A program made the position numbers and the translations under genes. DNA of 64,000 nt from Bacteroidota bacterium (GTDB lineage: Bacteria; Bacteroidota; Bacteroidia; Chitinophagales; Chitinophagaceae): positions 1-64,000 of the forward strand of contig JAEZGS010000004.1 in NCBI GenBank assembly GCA_023437225.1, read 5' to 3'. Positions 35,323-44,631 of this stretch are shown here, piece after piece (the stretch's first letter is position 1; each line of letters opens with the position of its first letter). The notes under the pieces are model-generated. The model had not been told where the DNA came from, searched no databases, and worked only from the letters and a program-made list of their open reading frames with translations.

Positions 35323-37443
35323 CTAACGAACAAATGCCATCGCTACTCCGCCATCTACATTAATTTGATTACCGGTCGACTTACTCAACCATCCACACAC
35401 AAATGCCAGGCATGCGTTTGCGATATCTTCGGGTAATATGATCTGATTCAGCAACGTTCTCTTTGCATAATACGCAGGCAGTTCCTCTATGGATATTCCA
35501 TATGCTTTGGCCCGTCCTTCGGCCCATCCGCCCGCCCAGATATTGCTGTCTGCAATAACGGCATCAGGATTTACAGTGTTCACGCGAATGTTATCGCCTC
35601 CTAACTCAGCGGCCATAAGTCGACTGAGGTGCGACTGCGCTGCTTTGGCAGATCCGTAACCTGAGTTATTGGGACCGGCCACCAATGCGTTCTTTGAGAC
35701 TATATTCACTATGTCTCCACCCATTCCCTGCTTGCGCATGATCTCAACAGCTTTCTTCGATGTCATGAACTGACCCTTCACTAAAATATTATAAAGAAGA
35801 TCCCACTCTTCCAGCGTATGATCAGCTATTGATTTGGAGATACTGATACCGGCATTGTTTACCACGATGTCAACACCACCAAAAGCAAGGCTTGCTTCAT
35901 CAAAAGCATTTGCAACAGAATCACTCTTTGTAACATCGAGTTGCGCAGCAGCTACAGCATCTTTCCCAAAGGTCTGGCGAAAATCTTTTAATGCTCCATC
36001 GAGTCGCACGGCATTCACATCACTTAATACAACACATGCGCCATACTCAGCAAACTTCTTCGCTATCGCCTTTCCTATACCACCAGCACTTCCTGTGACC
36101 AATGCGATCCTGCCACTAAGCATTTTTGGTTTGGGCATGCGTTGCAACTTAGCTTCTTCAAGAAGCCAGTATTCTATGTTGAAAGCTTCCTGCCTGGGCA
36201 ACGCAGTATATTCACTCACTGCTTCAGCCCCCTTCATTACATTGATGGCATTAATATAGAATTCTGCCGCTACCCTTGCGGTCTGCTTGTCTTTCGAAAA
36301 GCTGAACATCCCAACGCCGGGATAAAGAATGATCACCGGATTGGCATCCCGGATAGCGGGACTGTTTTCATGTTTGCAGGTTTCATAATAATCGGTGTAC
36401 ATCTGCCTGTATTCTTCAAAGGCAGGGGTCAGCTGTTCTTTCAATACTGCTGCATCCGAAAGATCTGCGTCAGCGGCGAGTGTCAATACAAGAGGACTGA
36501 TCTTGGTACGAAGGAAATGATCCGGGCAACTGGTTCCCATCGGCGCAAGTCGATCGATATCATTCGAGTTGATAAATTCCAACACCCTTTCATCATCTGT
36601 GAAATGCCCGATCATTGGCTGTTTGCTACTGCACAATCCACGCAATACAGGTGCAAGCTTAGCAGCCTGCTGCAATCTTTTTTCTTTAGGTAAAGATTCA
36701 CGTCGTGCACCACCGAATACCGGTCGATCTTTGCCAATATGCTGTTCCAGGTAATCAGCACAACGCTCTACTACTTCGAGCGTATTTATGTAACATTCAT
36801 ATGCAGTATCACCCCATGTGAATAATCCATGACTTCCGAGCATGATGCCCCGGATACCAGGGTTTTGATCAAGGCATTTTTTCAGTTGCAATCCGAGGTC
36901 AAAGCCTGGCTTCTGCCAATCAACCCATCCCAAAGTACCGCTGAAAAGTTCCTCTGTGATCTTTTTTCCATCCTTTGCAGCAGCAATTGCAATCGCAGCA
37001 TCGGGATGCAGGTGATCGATGTGTTTGAAAGGAAGAAAAGCATGTAGGGGAGTATCAATGGATGGTGCCTTGCTATTCAGATCATAGATGCAATGATTGA
37101 AAAGTTCTACCATTTCATCTTCCTGCTCTATGCCTTTGTAGATATTCTTAAGACTGTGTAGCCGGTCGAGATACAAAGCTGCAAGTCCTGATCTCTTTAA
37201 TGTTCCTATATCACCACCAGATCCTTTCACCCACATCACTTCTGTTGTTGTGCCCGTAAGAGGGTCTTTTGCAGATGCCTTGCACGATGTATTCCCACCG
37301 CCATAATTCGTCAGGCGCAGGTCGGCACCCAAAAGGTTTGAACGATAAATTAATAAGTCGACCTCATCACCAGCAAGCTCTGCTGCTTTTGATTCATCCC
37401 ATAAATAACTAACGTGCTTAAAATTCGTTGCAGTACTGTTCAT
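35323..37443 (-). CDS. rhaE: Bifunctional rhamnulose-1-phosphate aldolase / L-lactaldehyde dehydrogenase
   Basis: Two-domain enzyme (706 aa). Residues about 15-430 are a class II aldolase domain that splits L-rhamnulose 1-phosphate into dihydroxyacetone phosphate and L-lactaldehyde; PLHAFLPFKHIDHLHPDA and GIMLGSHGLFTWGD carry the zinc histidines. Residues about 440-706 are a short-chain dehydrogenase with VTGSAGGIGKAIAKKF (NAD site), NNAGISIS and the YxxxK motif in SGYGSAKAAQ, proposed to oxidise L-lactaldehyde to L-lactate. The frame has GTG at 37446; the ATG at 37443 is chosen. The fusion and its neighbours RhaB and LldD match the RhaEW-type pathway known in several phyla. Confidence 0.92.
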   Translation of the reverse strand: MNSTATNFKHVSYLWDESKAAELAGDEVDLLIYRSNLLGADLRLTNYGGGNTSCKASAKDPLTGTTTEVMWVKGSGGDIGTLKRSGLAALYLDRLHSLKNIYKGIEQEDEMVELFNHCIYDLNSKAPSIDTPLHAFLPFKHIDHLHPDAAIAIAAAKDGKKITEELFSGTLGWVDWQKPGFDLGLQLKKCLDQNPGIRGIMLGSHGLFTWGDTAYECYINTLEVVERCADYLEQHIGKDRPVFGGARRESLPKEKRLQQAAKLAPVLRGLCSSKQPMIGHFTDDERVLEFINSNDIDRLAPMGTSCPDHFLRTKISPLVLTLAADADLSDAAVLKEQLTPAFEEYRQMYTDYYETCKHENSPAIRDANPVIILYPGVGMFSFSKDKQTARVAAEFYINAINVMKGAEAVSEYTALPRQEAFNIEYWLLEEAKLQRMPKPKMLSGRIALVTGSAGGIGKAIAKKFAEYGACVVLSDVNAVRLDGALKDFRQTFGKDAVAAAQLDVTKSDSVANAFDEASLAFGGVDIVVNNAGISISKSIADHTLEEWDLLYNILVKGQFMTSKKAVEIMRKQGMGGDIVNIVSKNALVAGPNNSGYGSAKAAQSHLSRLMAAELGGDNIRVNTVNPDAVIADSNIWAGGWAEGRAKAYGISIEELPAYYAKRTLLNQIILPEDIANACLAFVCGWLSKSTGNQINVDGGVAMAFVR

Positions 37444-37521
37444 CACAATTGTTTTTGAATTATCGGTTCGATGGCAGGTTGATGTAAAAGTACTTCGGGA
37501 AAATGTTTTTCCTATCCTGTA

Positions 37522-38931
37522 TTATCCCAGAATAGCGTCTTTTGATTTTACATAATGCTTCAGCCCGATCAGGGTTGCAGGAAGCTCGCGGGAATTCCAC
37601 TGTTGATGGATCGCCAGAGCTGCACCCAATGCGGTACCCTGCGTCATTGATGTTGCAAACACTTTTAATTCGGGAAATACATCCGCAAGAAGTTGCATGT
37701 AAATTTTATTTTTTGAGAAACCGCCATCAACATACATATTGGCGATGTTCTCATCACTTATGACTGCGCGTGTTACTTCCGATTGGCGATGGATCATATC
37801 AACAATCAATTGGTGATATGCATGCGAAGCCGATCTGAATACTTCCAATCGCCGAAGATGAAAAACACAGGGATCCGTTGGTGAACAAGCCTGCGCACTG
37901 CTGGTGAACAGTCCCTCTGAATCACTGGTGTGTTGTATCTCTTGTAATATTTGCGGATCGTAAGAAAGTGCCTTGAAGTATTCAGGTTGAACATTGAAAT
38001 GTGAAGCTATCCTGTTTAATTGCTGATCATGATCATAGCCTGCAAAAAGCATCGATGCTTTTACAGGTTTACCATTATAGGTCTGATAACTCAGACAACC
38101 TCCCTGCAGTTCACCAATGTCGGGAACATTGTTGTTAAAAGGATTGAGACTGATCGTCCATGTACCTGTTGACACGATCACGAATGGCTCTTCAAAACTT
38201 AACAAATACGGAATGATTGCCGCAGAACTATCGTGCAAACCAACACCCACAACAATGTCATTTCCGCCTTCATTAATGACCACCGACTGGTCACCCTGCA
38301 CAACAGGTGAAAGGCAGGAAGCAACGCCTTCATCAGCTAACCATCCATGATACTTTTGATTTTTGAAATCCCACATTGCCGAATGGCAACCGACGTTGGT
38401 CATCTCCGCATGTAACTTACCGGTTAGCTGGTAGCTCAGGTATTGAGGGAAATGTAAAACAGCATGAAGCTTTTTGAATAATTCAGGTCGCTCATTTTTG
38501 AACCAGTACAATTGCAAACCGGCATTCAAATGTCCCATGATAGGCGATGAGGTAGCCACCGAGATCTGGTCCTGCGTTCCGTACTTCTCAAAAAATTGTT
38601 TCAGGATATTCTCGGGGTAAGGCTTCAAATAGTTATAAAGGGGTGCTATTCTATTGCCCTCTGCATCGATATATACCAATGAAGCGCCATAGGTGGAAAA
38701 ATTGATTGCTTTCAATTCAAATCTTTCCGAACGAACAAGCAATTGAATGTGTCGCAATATCCAGGATGTAAGCAGGTCGACATCTTCACACGGAAAACCA
38801 TCCTCATCCGTGGTTTCTGGAAAAGTTGCCGTCTCTTCGGATACAACCTTATACTCTTCATCGAAAAGAAGAAGTTTCTTATTCGTTTTACCGATATCGA
38901 AAACCGCAATGATGGGTTGCTTCGTTTTCAT
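37522..38931 (-). CDS. rhaB: L-rhamnulokinase (FGGY family)
   Basis: FGGY-type carbohydrate kinase (469 aa). The N-terminal phosphate-binding segment is IAVFDIGKTNKKLLLFDEEY, the sugar-site region near 230-260 contains VGLHDSSAAIIPYL and STGTWTISLNPF, and the C-terminal nucleotide-binding domain includes NMYVDGGFSKNKIYMQLLADVF and TQGTALGAALA. FGGY kinases share folds across sugars; the assignment to L-rhamnulose rests on its position between the RhaT symporter (5 bp upstream) and RhaE. L-fuculose is the main alternative. Confidence 0.9.
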   Translation of the reverse strand: MKTKQPIIAVFDIGKTNKKLLLFDEEYKVVSEETATFPETTDEDGFPCEDVDLLTSWILRHIQLLVRSERFELKAINFSTYGASLVYIDAEGNRIAPLYNYLKPYPENILKQFFEKYGTQDQISVATSSPIMGHLNAGLQLYWFKNERPELFKKLHAVLHFPQYLSYQLTGKLHAEMTNVGCHSAMWDFKNQKYHGWLADEGVASCLSPVVQGDQSVVINEGGNDIVVGVGLHDSSAAIIPYLLSFEEPFVIVSTGTWTISLNPFNNNVPDIGELQGGCLSYQTYNGKPVKASMLFAGYDHDQQLNRIASHFNVQPEYFKALSYDPQILQEIQHTSDSEGLFTSSAQACSPTDPCVFHLRRLEVFRSASHAYHQLIVDMIHRQSEVTRAVISDENIANMYVDGGFSKNKIYMQLLADVFPELKVFATSMTQGTALGAALAIHQQWNSRELPATLIGLKHYVKSKDAILG

Positions 38932-38936
38932 GTTAC

Positions 38937-40019
38937 TCAGTTATGCAGTGAGTTACCATATCCAACTACGATCACAGCAAGTATGATCAGTGCTATACCG
39001 AGGATGATGGTATTTCTTGTTTTTTTCGTTACACCATTCCATTCATTCAGCGCAAATCCCCAGCCGTTTGCCACCAAGATGATGAATGCCATGTGCAGGA
39101 TCCACGAACTGGAGCCATTACCCAGCTTGCTTTCGCCCATACCGTAAAACAGGTATTGCAGGAACCATGTTGTGCCGGCAAGCGCACAGAACAGGTAGTT
39201 CCTCATCAACGGCGTTTTGCGGTTTGTATAATCAACATACGACCTGTTGCGAATGCTAAGAACCAGGCACCATATCAGGTTCGACGCAAGTCCGCCCCAC
39301 AGCAACACCACATAAATTACATTGTTCTTGAAAATAAAATTGATGTCCTCCGATGGATTGGCCGCCTTCCATATCGCATTCGCCTGGTCTGCCATTGCTG
39401 CCCCGGCTTCAATACCGTAGTTAAATCCCGCACTGAGAATACCGGAAAGTATGCATATGATCAACCCCTTTTTAAGGTTGAATTCTTTCACGCTTTCTTT
39501 TTTCTTTTCTTCCGGAAGCTCCTTTTCTTTTTGATATCCTGCCTTTCCACAAACATAGATACCTATTAAGCAAAGAAATACTCCAACCAACACCACATTA
39601 CCCCAGGTAGTATTAAGAAGGTCGCTAAACGTAACCTTGCCTTGAACATTTGCCAGGTCATAATAGATTGGGGGTGCAAGCGCACCAAATGCAGAGGTGA
39701 ATCCAAGCAACACAGAGTTGCCGAGCGACATACCAAGATACCTCATACCCAGGCCGTACATCAAACCGCCGATACCCCATAATACACCCCAGAAAAATGT
39801 CCAGAAGAAAGTATCAAAAGATGCTTCCGATATGATCGAAGCAAAGTTTGGAATGGTAGCCCAGGCTGCTATGGGAGGAATGATCAACCAGGAAAACAAG
39901 CCGCCTGCTAACCAGTAAGTTTCCCAAGACCAACCTCTGACCTTATTGTAAGGCACATAAAAACTACCCGATGCTACTCCGCCAATCAAATGAAAGAAAA
40001 CGCCAAGAATTGCCTGCAT
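38937..40019 (-). CDS. rhaT: L-rhamnose/proton symporter
   Basis: Integral membrane transporter (360 aa, about ten helices) of the RhaT family. It begins MQAILGVFFHLIGGVASGSFYVPY, followed by the segment WSWETYWLAGGLFSWLIIPP near 30-49 and GLGMRYLGMSLGNSVLLGF near 88-106, all conserved in RhaT. A charged cytoplasmic loop (ELPEEKKKESVKEFNLKK) separates the two halves at about 168-185. It imports L-rhamnose released in the periplasm by the two GH78 enzymes encoded upstream. Confidence 0.93.
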   Translation of the reverse strand: MQAILGVFFHLIGGVASGSFYVPYNKVRGWSWETYWLAGGLFSWLIIPPIAAWATIPNFASIISEASFDTFFWTFFWGVLWGIGGLMYGLGMRYLGMSLGNSVLLGFTSAFGALAPPIYYDLANVQGKVTFSDLLNTTWGNVVLVGVFLCLIGIYVCGKAGYQKEKELPEEKKKESVKEFNLKKGLIICILSGILSAGFNYGIEAGAAMADQANAIWKAANPSEDINFIFKNNVIYVVLLWGGLASNLIWCLVLSIRNRSYVDYTNRKTPLMRNYLFCALAGTTWFLQYLFYGMGESKLGNGSSSWILHMAFIILVANGWGFALNEWNGVTKKTRNTIILGIALIILAVIVVGYGNSLHN

Positions 40020-40030
40020 ACTAGTTTCTG

Positions 40031-42826
40031 CTATTTGGTTAAAGTAAATTTATACGTTCCCGATCCTATTGCGATCCTCACTTTGCCCTGCGAGTTTGCA
40101 TCATTGCCAGTGGTAAGGTTCCCTGCTATCGTCTTTCCTCCCTCCTTTACCTTTCCCGGATCATTCGTTGGGAAATACACTTCGGCCGTTGCGTTTGGCG
40201 GAATGGTTATGTTCCATTCCAGTCCGTTTTGCGTTTTCTTCCATGCGCTTCTTACCAGTCCATACTTCGTATCCAGAGAAGCATCTACGAAGTCAAGCCC
40301 ATCAGGAAAAACCGGGTTCATGATCACCTTCTTAAATGCTACTTCTTTTGTATCCGATTTTATTCCCGCGAGGTTTTCATAATACCATATCAACAGGTCA
40401 CCGAGCAACATCTGGTGATTGCCGGAATTCATCATTGGATTCGCTGCATCGCCGTTCCATAACTCCCAGATGGTAGTTGCACCTTTCTCCATCATATATC
40501 CCCAACTGGGATATGTTCTGTTTGTTGCCAGTTTATAAGCAAGATCCACTGCGCCGTTGTCTGTCAATCCACGCATGAGCCACATGCCACCGATAATGCC
40601 CGAATTCACATGATCATCAAACTCTTTCAATCTACCCCTGATGTTTGTAAAGATGGCCGACTTATCCCCTTCAGGTGCCAGGCCAAAACTTATAGGAAGA
40701 AGATTTGCAGTGACCGTATTGTTTGCGTAAGACTTCTTATCTGCATTATAGTATTTTTTATTAAATGCAGCATGAACTTTCGTTGCAATACTTTCAAACT
40801 GCGCCGCATCATCAGGCATATTTAATAACTGGGCATAGTGCTTCATGAGATTGAGGCAGTAGTAGTAATATGCCGATGCTAAAAGCCCTCCCTCAGTGAT
40901 GCGATTGGGATCCTTCGACCAGATAAGATCCAGTGACTCCGGAGGCACACACCAATCGCCATAATTATCTTTTAATACAAGATCATTTTCACGATGGGTA
41001 TTCCACATATACAACATCCATTTTTTCATGGCGGGATACTGTTTCTCCACGCTCTTCATATCACCAAACTGGCGTCGTAACATCTCCGGAATCAATATGA
41101 ACGCACTTGGATAAGTGACATTGTCTGCATATCGATCCCAGAATGTGGGAACGATGTCAGGCAGACTGCCGCTTTCTTTTTGTGAATCGTTTATGTCATC
41201 GAGCCATTTCGCATACAACCTTGAATTATCAAAGATGAAACTCTCGCCATACGAACTTATAACGCGATCACCCAGCCAGCCAACACGTTCATCTCTTTGC
41301 GGACAATCAGTTGGCATACCTCTGTAATTCCCACGGATCGTCCAGTAAGCGCTCTTATAGATCTGGTTGATCGTCTCGCTGGATGTATGAAAATTGCCAA
41401 TCGTTTCAATATCGTCATAGATCACTTTCCCTTCGAAATCCTTTGTGGCTGGCACATTACGCAATCCGAACACTTCCACATACCTGAACCCATGATATAC
41501 AAATCGTGGCTCCCAATGTTCAGTTCCATCTCCTTTCACAATGTATTTATCGGTCACCTGCGCATTGCGCATGTTATCGAGATACAGTGAGTCCCGGCCT
41601 TTCATCGTTTCAGCAAATCGCATTTTAATGGTATCGCCTTTCTGGCCCTTTACATTCATGGCTATCCATCCAACCATATTCTGTCCCATATCAAGGATAT
41701 AGGTACCTCGTGGCGTAATGGTTAAATTCACCGGCTTCAGGACTTCCTTAATGCGAATGTTCTCATTTGGCTGTGCCACCAACTGCTTTGCCGATGGCGG
41801 CATTACATTTACCTGCTTCCAGGCCGCATCATTGTAACCTGTCTTACTCCATCCGGTCAATTCCCTTGTTGCATCATATTCTTCTCCATCAAACTCGTTG
41901 TTCGCAATGATAGGTCCCTGGTCGGTCACCTTCCATTGTTTATCAGAAACGATTAATGAACTACTTCCATCGGAATACACAACACGCATCTGCAACAACA
42001 ATCGTGGAAGACCATAATGCATCTGCGGGATCTGTGTGAGCGGATCTGGTTTTCCATGATAATTGCGCATGCCGAAATAACGTCCGTTACCCAGCACAAC
42101 ACCTACACAATTGTTACCTTGTTTAACAAGCGATGTAACATCATATGTGTTATAAAATACCTTCTTATTGTATTCCGAAACTGTGGGCGCAAGTACATCG
42201 TTGCCCGCTTTTTCACCATTGATGTAAAGTTCATATAGCCCGAGTCCGCTGATGTATGCCGTTGCAGATACCACCTGTTTCTCTATTGCAAACTCTTTGC
42301 GCAAGTACCGCGCAGCAAGCCGCGTGAATGTACTTTCGGGTTGGTCTCTTTCATTAAAGCCATCGAGACCGATCCATTGTGCCTTCCATTCCGTTGAATC
42401 GAGTACCCCGATCGTCCAGGAAGCAGGCCTGCTCCATACTTCATCACCTTTGTTAGTGGTCACATGAACTTTCCAAAAGCAATTTTGATAAGAACTAAAC
42501 GGCTTTCCTTTGTACTCAATGTTGATGCTGGCATCCGATGTTATCTTCCCTGAATCCCATAGATCGCCCTCATTCTTATCAAGCTTTTCCTTACTGCTTG
42601 CAACCAGTACCTGGTAGCCTGCCTGTTTCAGATCGCGCTGCGACGATTGAAGTTTCCAGCTGAGTCGTGGATGCAGGATGTCGCTGCCCATCAGTGTATC
42701 GCGACCTTCAACTGTAAGTGCTGAGAGACTGAGAGATGAAGCGGGAGCACACTTTTGAAACACAATAAGAGCTAAAAGCAGTACCGGAACAAATGAAATA
42801 CGAACTATATTTTTTCGATATACCAT
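40031..42826 (-). CDS. Alpha-L-rhamnosidase, GH78 (first of two in the operon)
   Basis: Exported GH78 alpha-L-rhamnosidase (931 aa). The N-terminus has a hydrophobic segment ending in a candidate lipobox (FQKCAP), so it is probably a lipoprotein. It is followed by an Fn3-like module and the rhamnosidase N-terminal domain (about 150-330). The (alpha/alpha)6 catalytic domain contains PTDCPQRDERVGWLGDR near 508-524, with the general-acid acidic residues, and GATTIWELWNGD near 785-796, with the second catalytic acid. It should remove terminal alpha-L-rhamnose from oligosaccharides. It lies between rhaT and the GH71/99-like gene, with short gaps. Confidence 0.93.
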   Translation of the reverse strand: MVYRKNIVRISFVPVLLLALIVFQKCAPASSLSLSALTVEGRDTLMGSDILHPRLSWKLQSSQRDLKQAGYQVLVASSKEKLDKNEGDLWDSGKITSDASINIEYKGKPFSSYQNCFWKVHVTTNKGDEVWSRPASWTIGVLDSTEWKAQWIGLDGFNERDQPESTFTRLAARYLRKEFAIEKQVVSATAYISGLGLYELYINGEKAGNDVLAPTVSEYNKKVFYNTYDVTSLVKQGNNCVGVVLGNGRYFGMRNYHGKPDPLTQIPQMHYGLPRLLLQMRVVYSDGSSSLIVSDKQWKVTDQGPIIANNEFDGEEYDATRELTGWSKTGYNDAAWKQVNVMPPSAKQLVAQPNENIRIKEVLKPVNLTITPRGTYILDMGQNMVGWIAMNVKGQKGDTIKMRFAETMKGRDSLYLDNMRNAQVTDKYIVKGDGTEHWEPRFVYHGFRYVEVFGLRNVPATKDFEGKVIYDDIETIGNFHTSSETINQIYKSAYWTIRGNYRGMPTDCPQRDERVGWLGDRVISSYGESFIFDNSRLYAKWLDDINDSQKESGSLPDIVPTFWDRYADNVTYPSAFILIPEMLRRQFGDMKSVEKQYPAMKKWMLYMWNTHRENDLVLKDNYGDWCVPPESLDLIWSKDPNRITEGGLLASAYYYYCLNLMKHYAQLLNMPDDAAQFESIATKVHAAFNKKYYNADKKSYANNTVTANLLPISFGLAPEGDKSAIFTNIRGRLKEFDDHVNSGIIGGMWLMRGLTDNGAVDLAYKLATNRTYPSWGYMMEKGATTIWELWNGDAANPMMNSGNHQMLLGDLLIWYYENLAGIKSDTKEVAFKKVIMNPVFPDGLDFVDASLDTKYGLVRSAWKKTQNGLEWNITIPPNATAEVYFPTNDPGKVKEGGKTIAGNLTTGNDANSQGKVRIAIGSGTYKFTLTK

Positions 42827-42849
42827 GATGTCTTTATTTACCTGGTCGA

Positions 42850-44628
42850 TTAATCCCAGCGATATTGATAACTTAACCTTCCCATCGGCATTGCACTTCC
42901 TGAGAGATATGTCTCCATGATGTCTTGCGAATTTTCAATGCCGTCGGTCACTTTGAAATAAATATTCTTTACGTTACCCAATGCGTTCAATTGCTTGCGC
43001 GATATTTTTAATTGAACAACATTTTTTGCAATGGAGTAGTCCGCTTTGCCCACCTTCGCAGTTGAAAAATTTTCATTGAGCTTTCTCAATGTAAACTCCT
43101 TCGCGCCAGGTTCCTGCGCTACCATATATTGATATCCTTTCCATCCTTTAAGTGCTGGATCGCCTACACCGATGTAAACATTCAGCCCCTTGAGCGAAGC
43201 ATTTGCTGGCGCGAAGTCTTTCTCAGTTTGTATGTAGAAATAAATGAAGTCTTTGTCGTTCGCAACTTTGATCTCCTGCAAATGATTAATCGGTGCCGGC
43301 AGCTCATAATGTACCGTCTTTGACACTCCAAAACTGTTGCGCGGGTGAGCGACGCGTAAGATATTTTGATAACCATTGACGTTGGACCATTGCGACACAT
43401 CGCCTTTGATGTTGATGCTGCGCGAAGGGTTGGCAGTTTTTTCCGCAGGCAATCCTTTATAGCGACGAATATTCCTGATCATCTGAATGTAGAAAGCATC
43501 TTCGTATCCGCCTTTCATCGGCTCAATGTCGCGCGAGTATTCTTTATTAGCCGCATCACATAACATATACTCATCGCCATATGGCTGCTTATAAGCAACC
43601 CATTCGTTCCAGCCTCCCACGAAAACTGTATCAGGATCAACTTTGATCGCGTGATCCCACTGACGCTGGAAAAATGTTCCTCTGTCTACATCCTCAGAAA
43701 TGTTCTGCTTTTTGTCAGGATCCCAACCCCTTCCCCAGTTTACCCAGCCGGAAGTAATGGATCTTGACATGGGCACTTTAGGATGACTTGCAACAGATAC
43801 GCTCATCACACCTCCATGAAGCGGCTGCGGGAATGACCATTCGATCCATGGAAATCCATCTTCAAACGTTGGATCGAAGGGCCACTGCGGCTTTTTGAAA
43901 TAAAAGAAATCCTGCACTTCCTTCGCGTAAGGAACGGGAACATAAGAAAGATCATTTCTTGATTTGGCTTCAGCCCGATCATCCGCTGTGTCAGTATATG
44001 CGATGATCATAGGCTTACCCTTCACTTTATACCATGCGTTGGAATACAAATTCTTTTTATAGAGATCGTCATACAATTGTTGTGTTGTCTCCATCGATTT
44101 TGAATGCGTATAAAACACTGCCCTTGGCGCATTCCATCCGTCGCGCTGAAGCTCTTCGATGATGTTAAGTACCTTCTCATAAACACCACGATACGTTAAC
44201 CTGTTTGTAAGATCGAATACAATAAAATCGACTCCCGCGATGGTGAGCATTTTCATCTGGCGCCTGATCACCCATTCATCCGCTGAATTATAATAGCCCC
44301 ATATTGGTTCTCCCCAGAAGTGAGCCTGCCCTGTTGGACTTATTGCCGTGTCGTGCGATTTGAAATCATACAACAACTTCAAACCATTCGGCATCGCACT
44401 AATTTTGGTTGCATCATATACTCCACTTGCATAAGGTTGACCGATCCATGGCCAGTAAAAGATGCCTACCTGCTTGTCGGGTTTGTATCCGCTGATTGCC
44501 GGAACTGTTCGTCCAAACTGATCAACAGCAACCACATCGAGCGCACCGCTCTTCAATTCAATGTTTGATTGCGTGTATGCATTGATATTGATGCCAGCAA
44601 TTAAGATGAATAAGATAAAACGCTTCAT
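42850..44628 (-). CDS. GH71/GH99-like exported protein with C-terminal carbohydrate-binding-type domain
   Basis: Exported protein of 592 aa with a signal peptide (MKRFILFILIAGININAYTQ). The core (about 45-390) is a TIM-barrel-like domain with VGIFYWPWIGQPY, WVIRRQMKMLTIAGVDFIVFD and the GGWNEWVAYKQP motif, features of GH71/GH99-like (WbsX-type) families. From about 400 a second beta-rich domain with DKDFIYFYIQTEKDF and GLNVYIGVGDPALKGWKG resembles CBM9-like modules. Its linkage specificity is unknown; lying between two GH78 genes it probably cleaves the backbone or another branch of the same rhamnose-bearing glycan. Confidence 0.72.
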   Translation of the reverse strand: MKRFILFILIAGININAYTQSNIELKSGALDVVAVDQFGRTVPAISGYKPDKQVGIFYWPWIGQPYASGVYDATKISAMPNGLKLLYDFKSHDTAISPTGQAHFWGEPIWGYYNSADEWVIRRQMKMLTIAGVDFIVFDLTNRLTYRGVYEKVLNIIEELQRDGWNAPRAVFYTHSKSMETTQQLYDDLYKKNLYSNAWYKVKGKPMIIAYTDTADDRAEAKSRNDLSYVPVPYAKEVQDFFYFKKPQWPFDPTFEDGFPWIEWSFPQPLHGGVMSVSVASHPKVPMSRSITSGWVNWGRGWDPDKKQNISEDVDRGTFFQRQWDHAIKVDPDTVFVGGWNEWVAYKQPYGDEYMLCDAANKEYSRDIEPMKGGYEDAFYIQMIRNIRRYKGLPAEKTANPSRSINIKGDVSQWSNVNGYQNILRVAHPRNSFGVSKTVHYELPAPINHLQEIKVANDKDFIYFYIQTEKDFAPANASLKGLNVYIGVGDPALKGWKGYQYMVAQEPGAKEFTLRKLNENFSTAKVGKADYSIAKNVVQLKISRKQLNALGNVKNIYFKVTDGIENSQDIMETYLSGSAMPMGRLSYQYRWD

Positions 44629-44631
44629 GCA

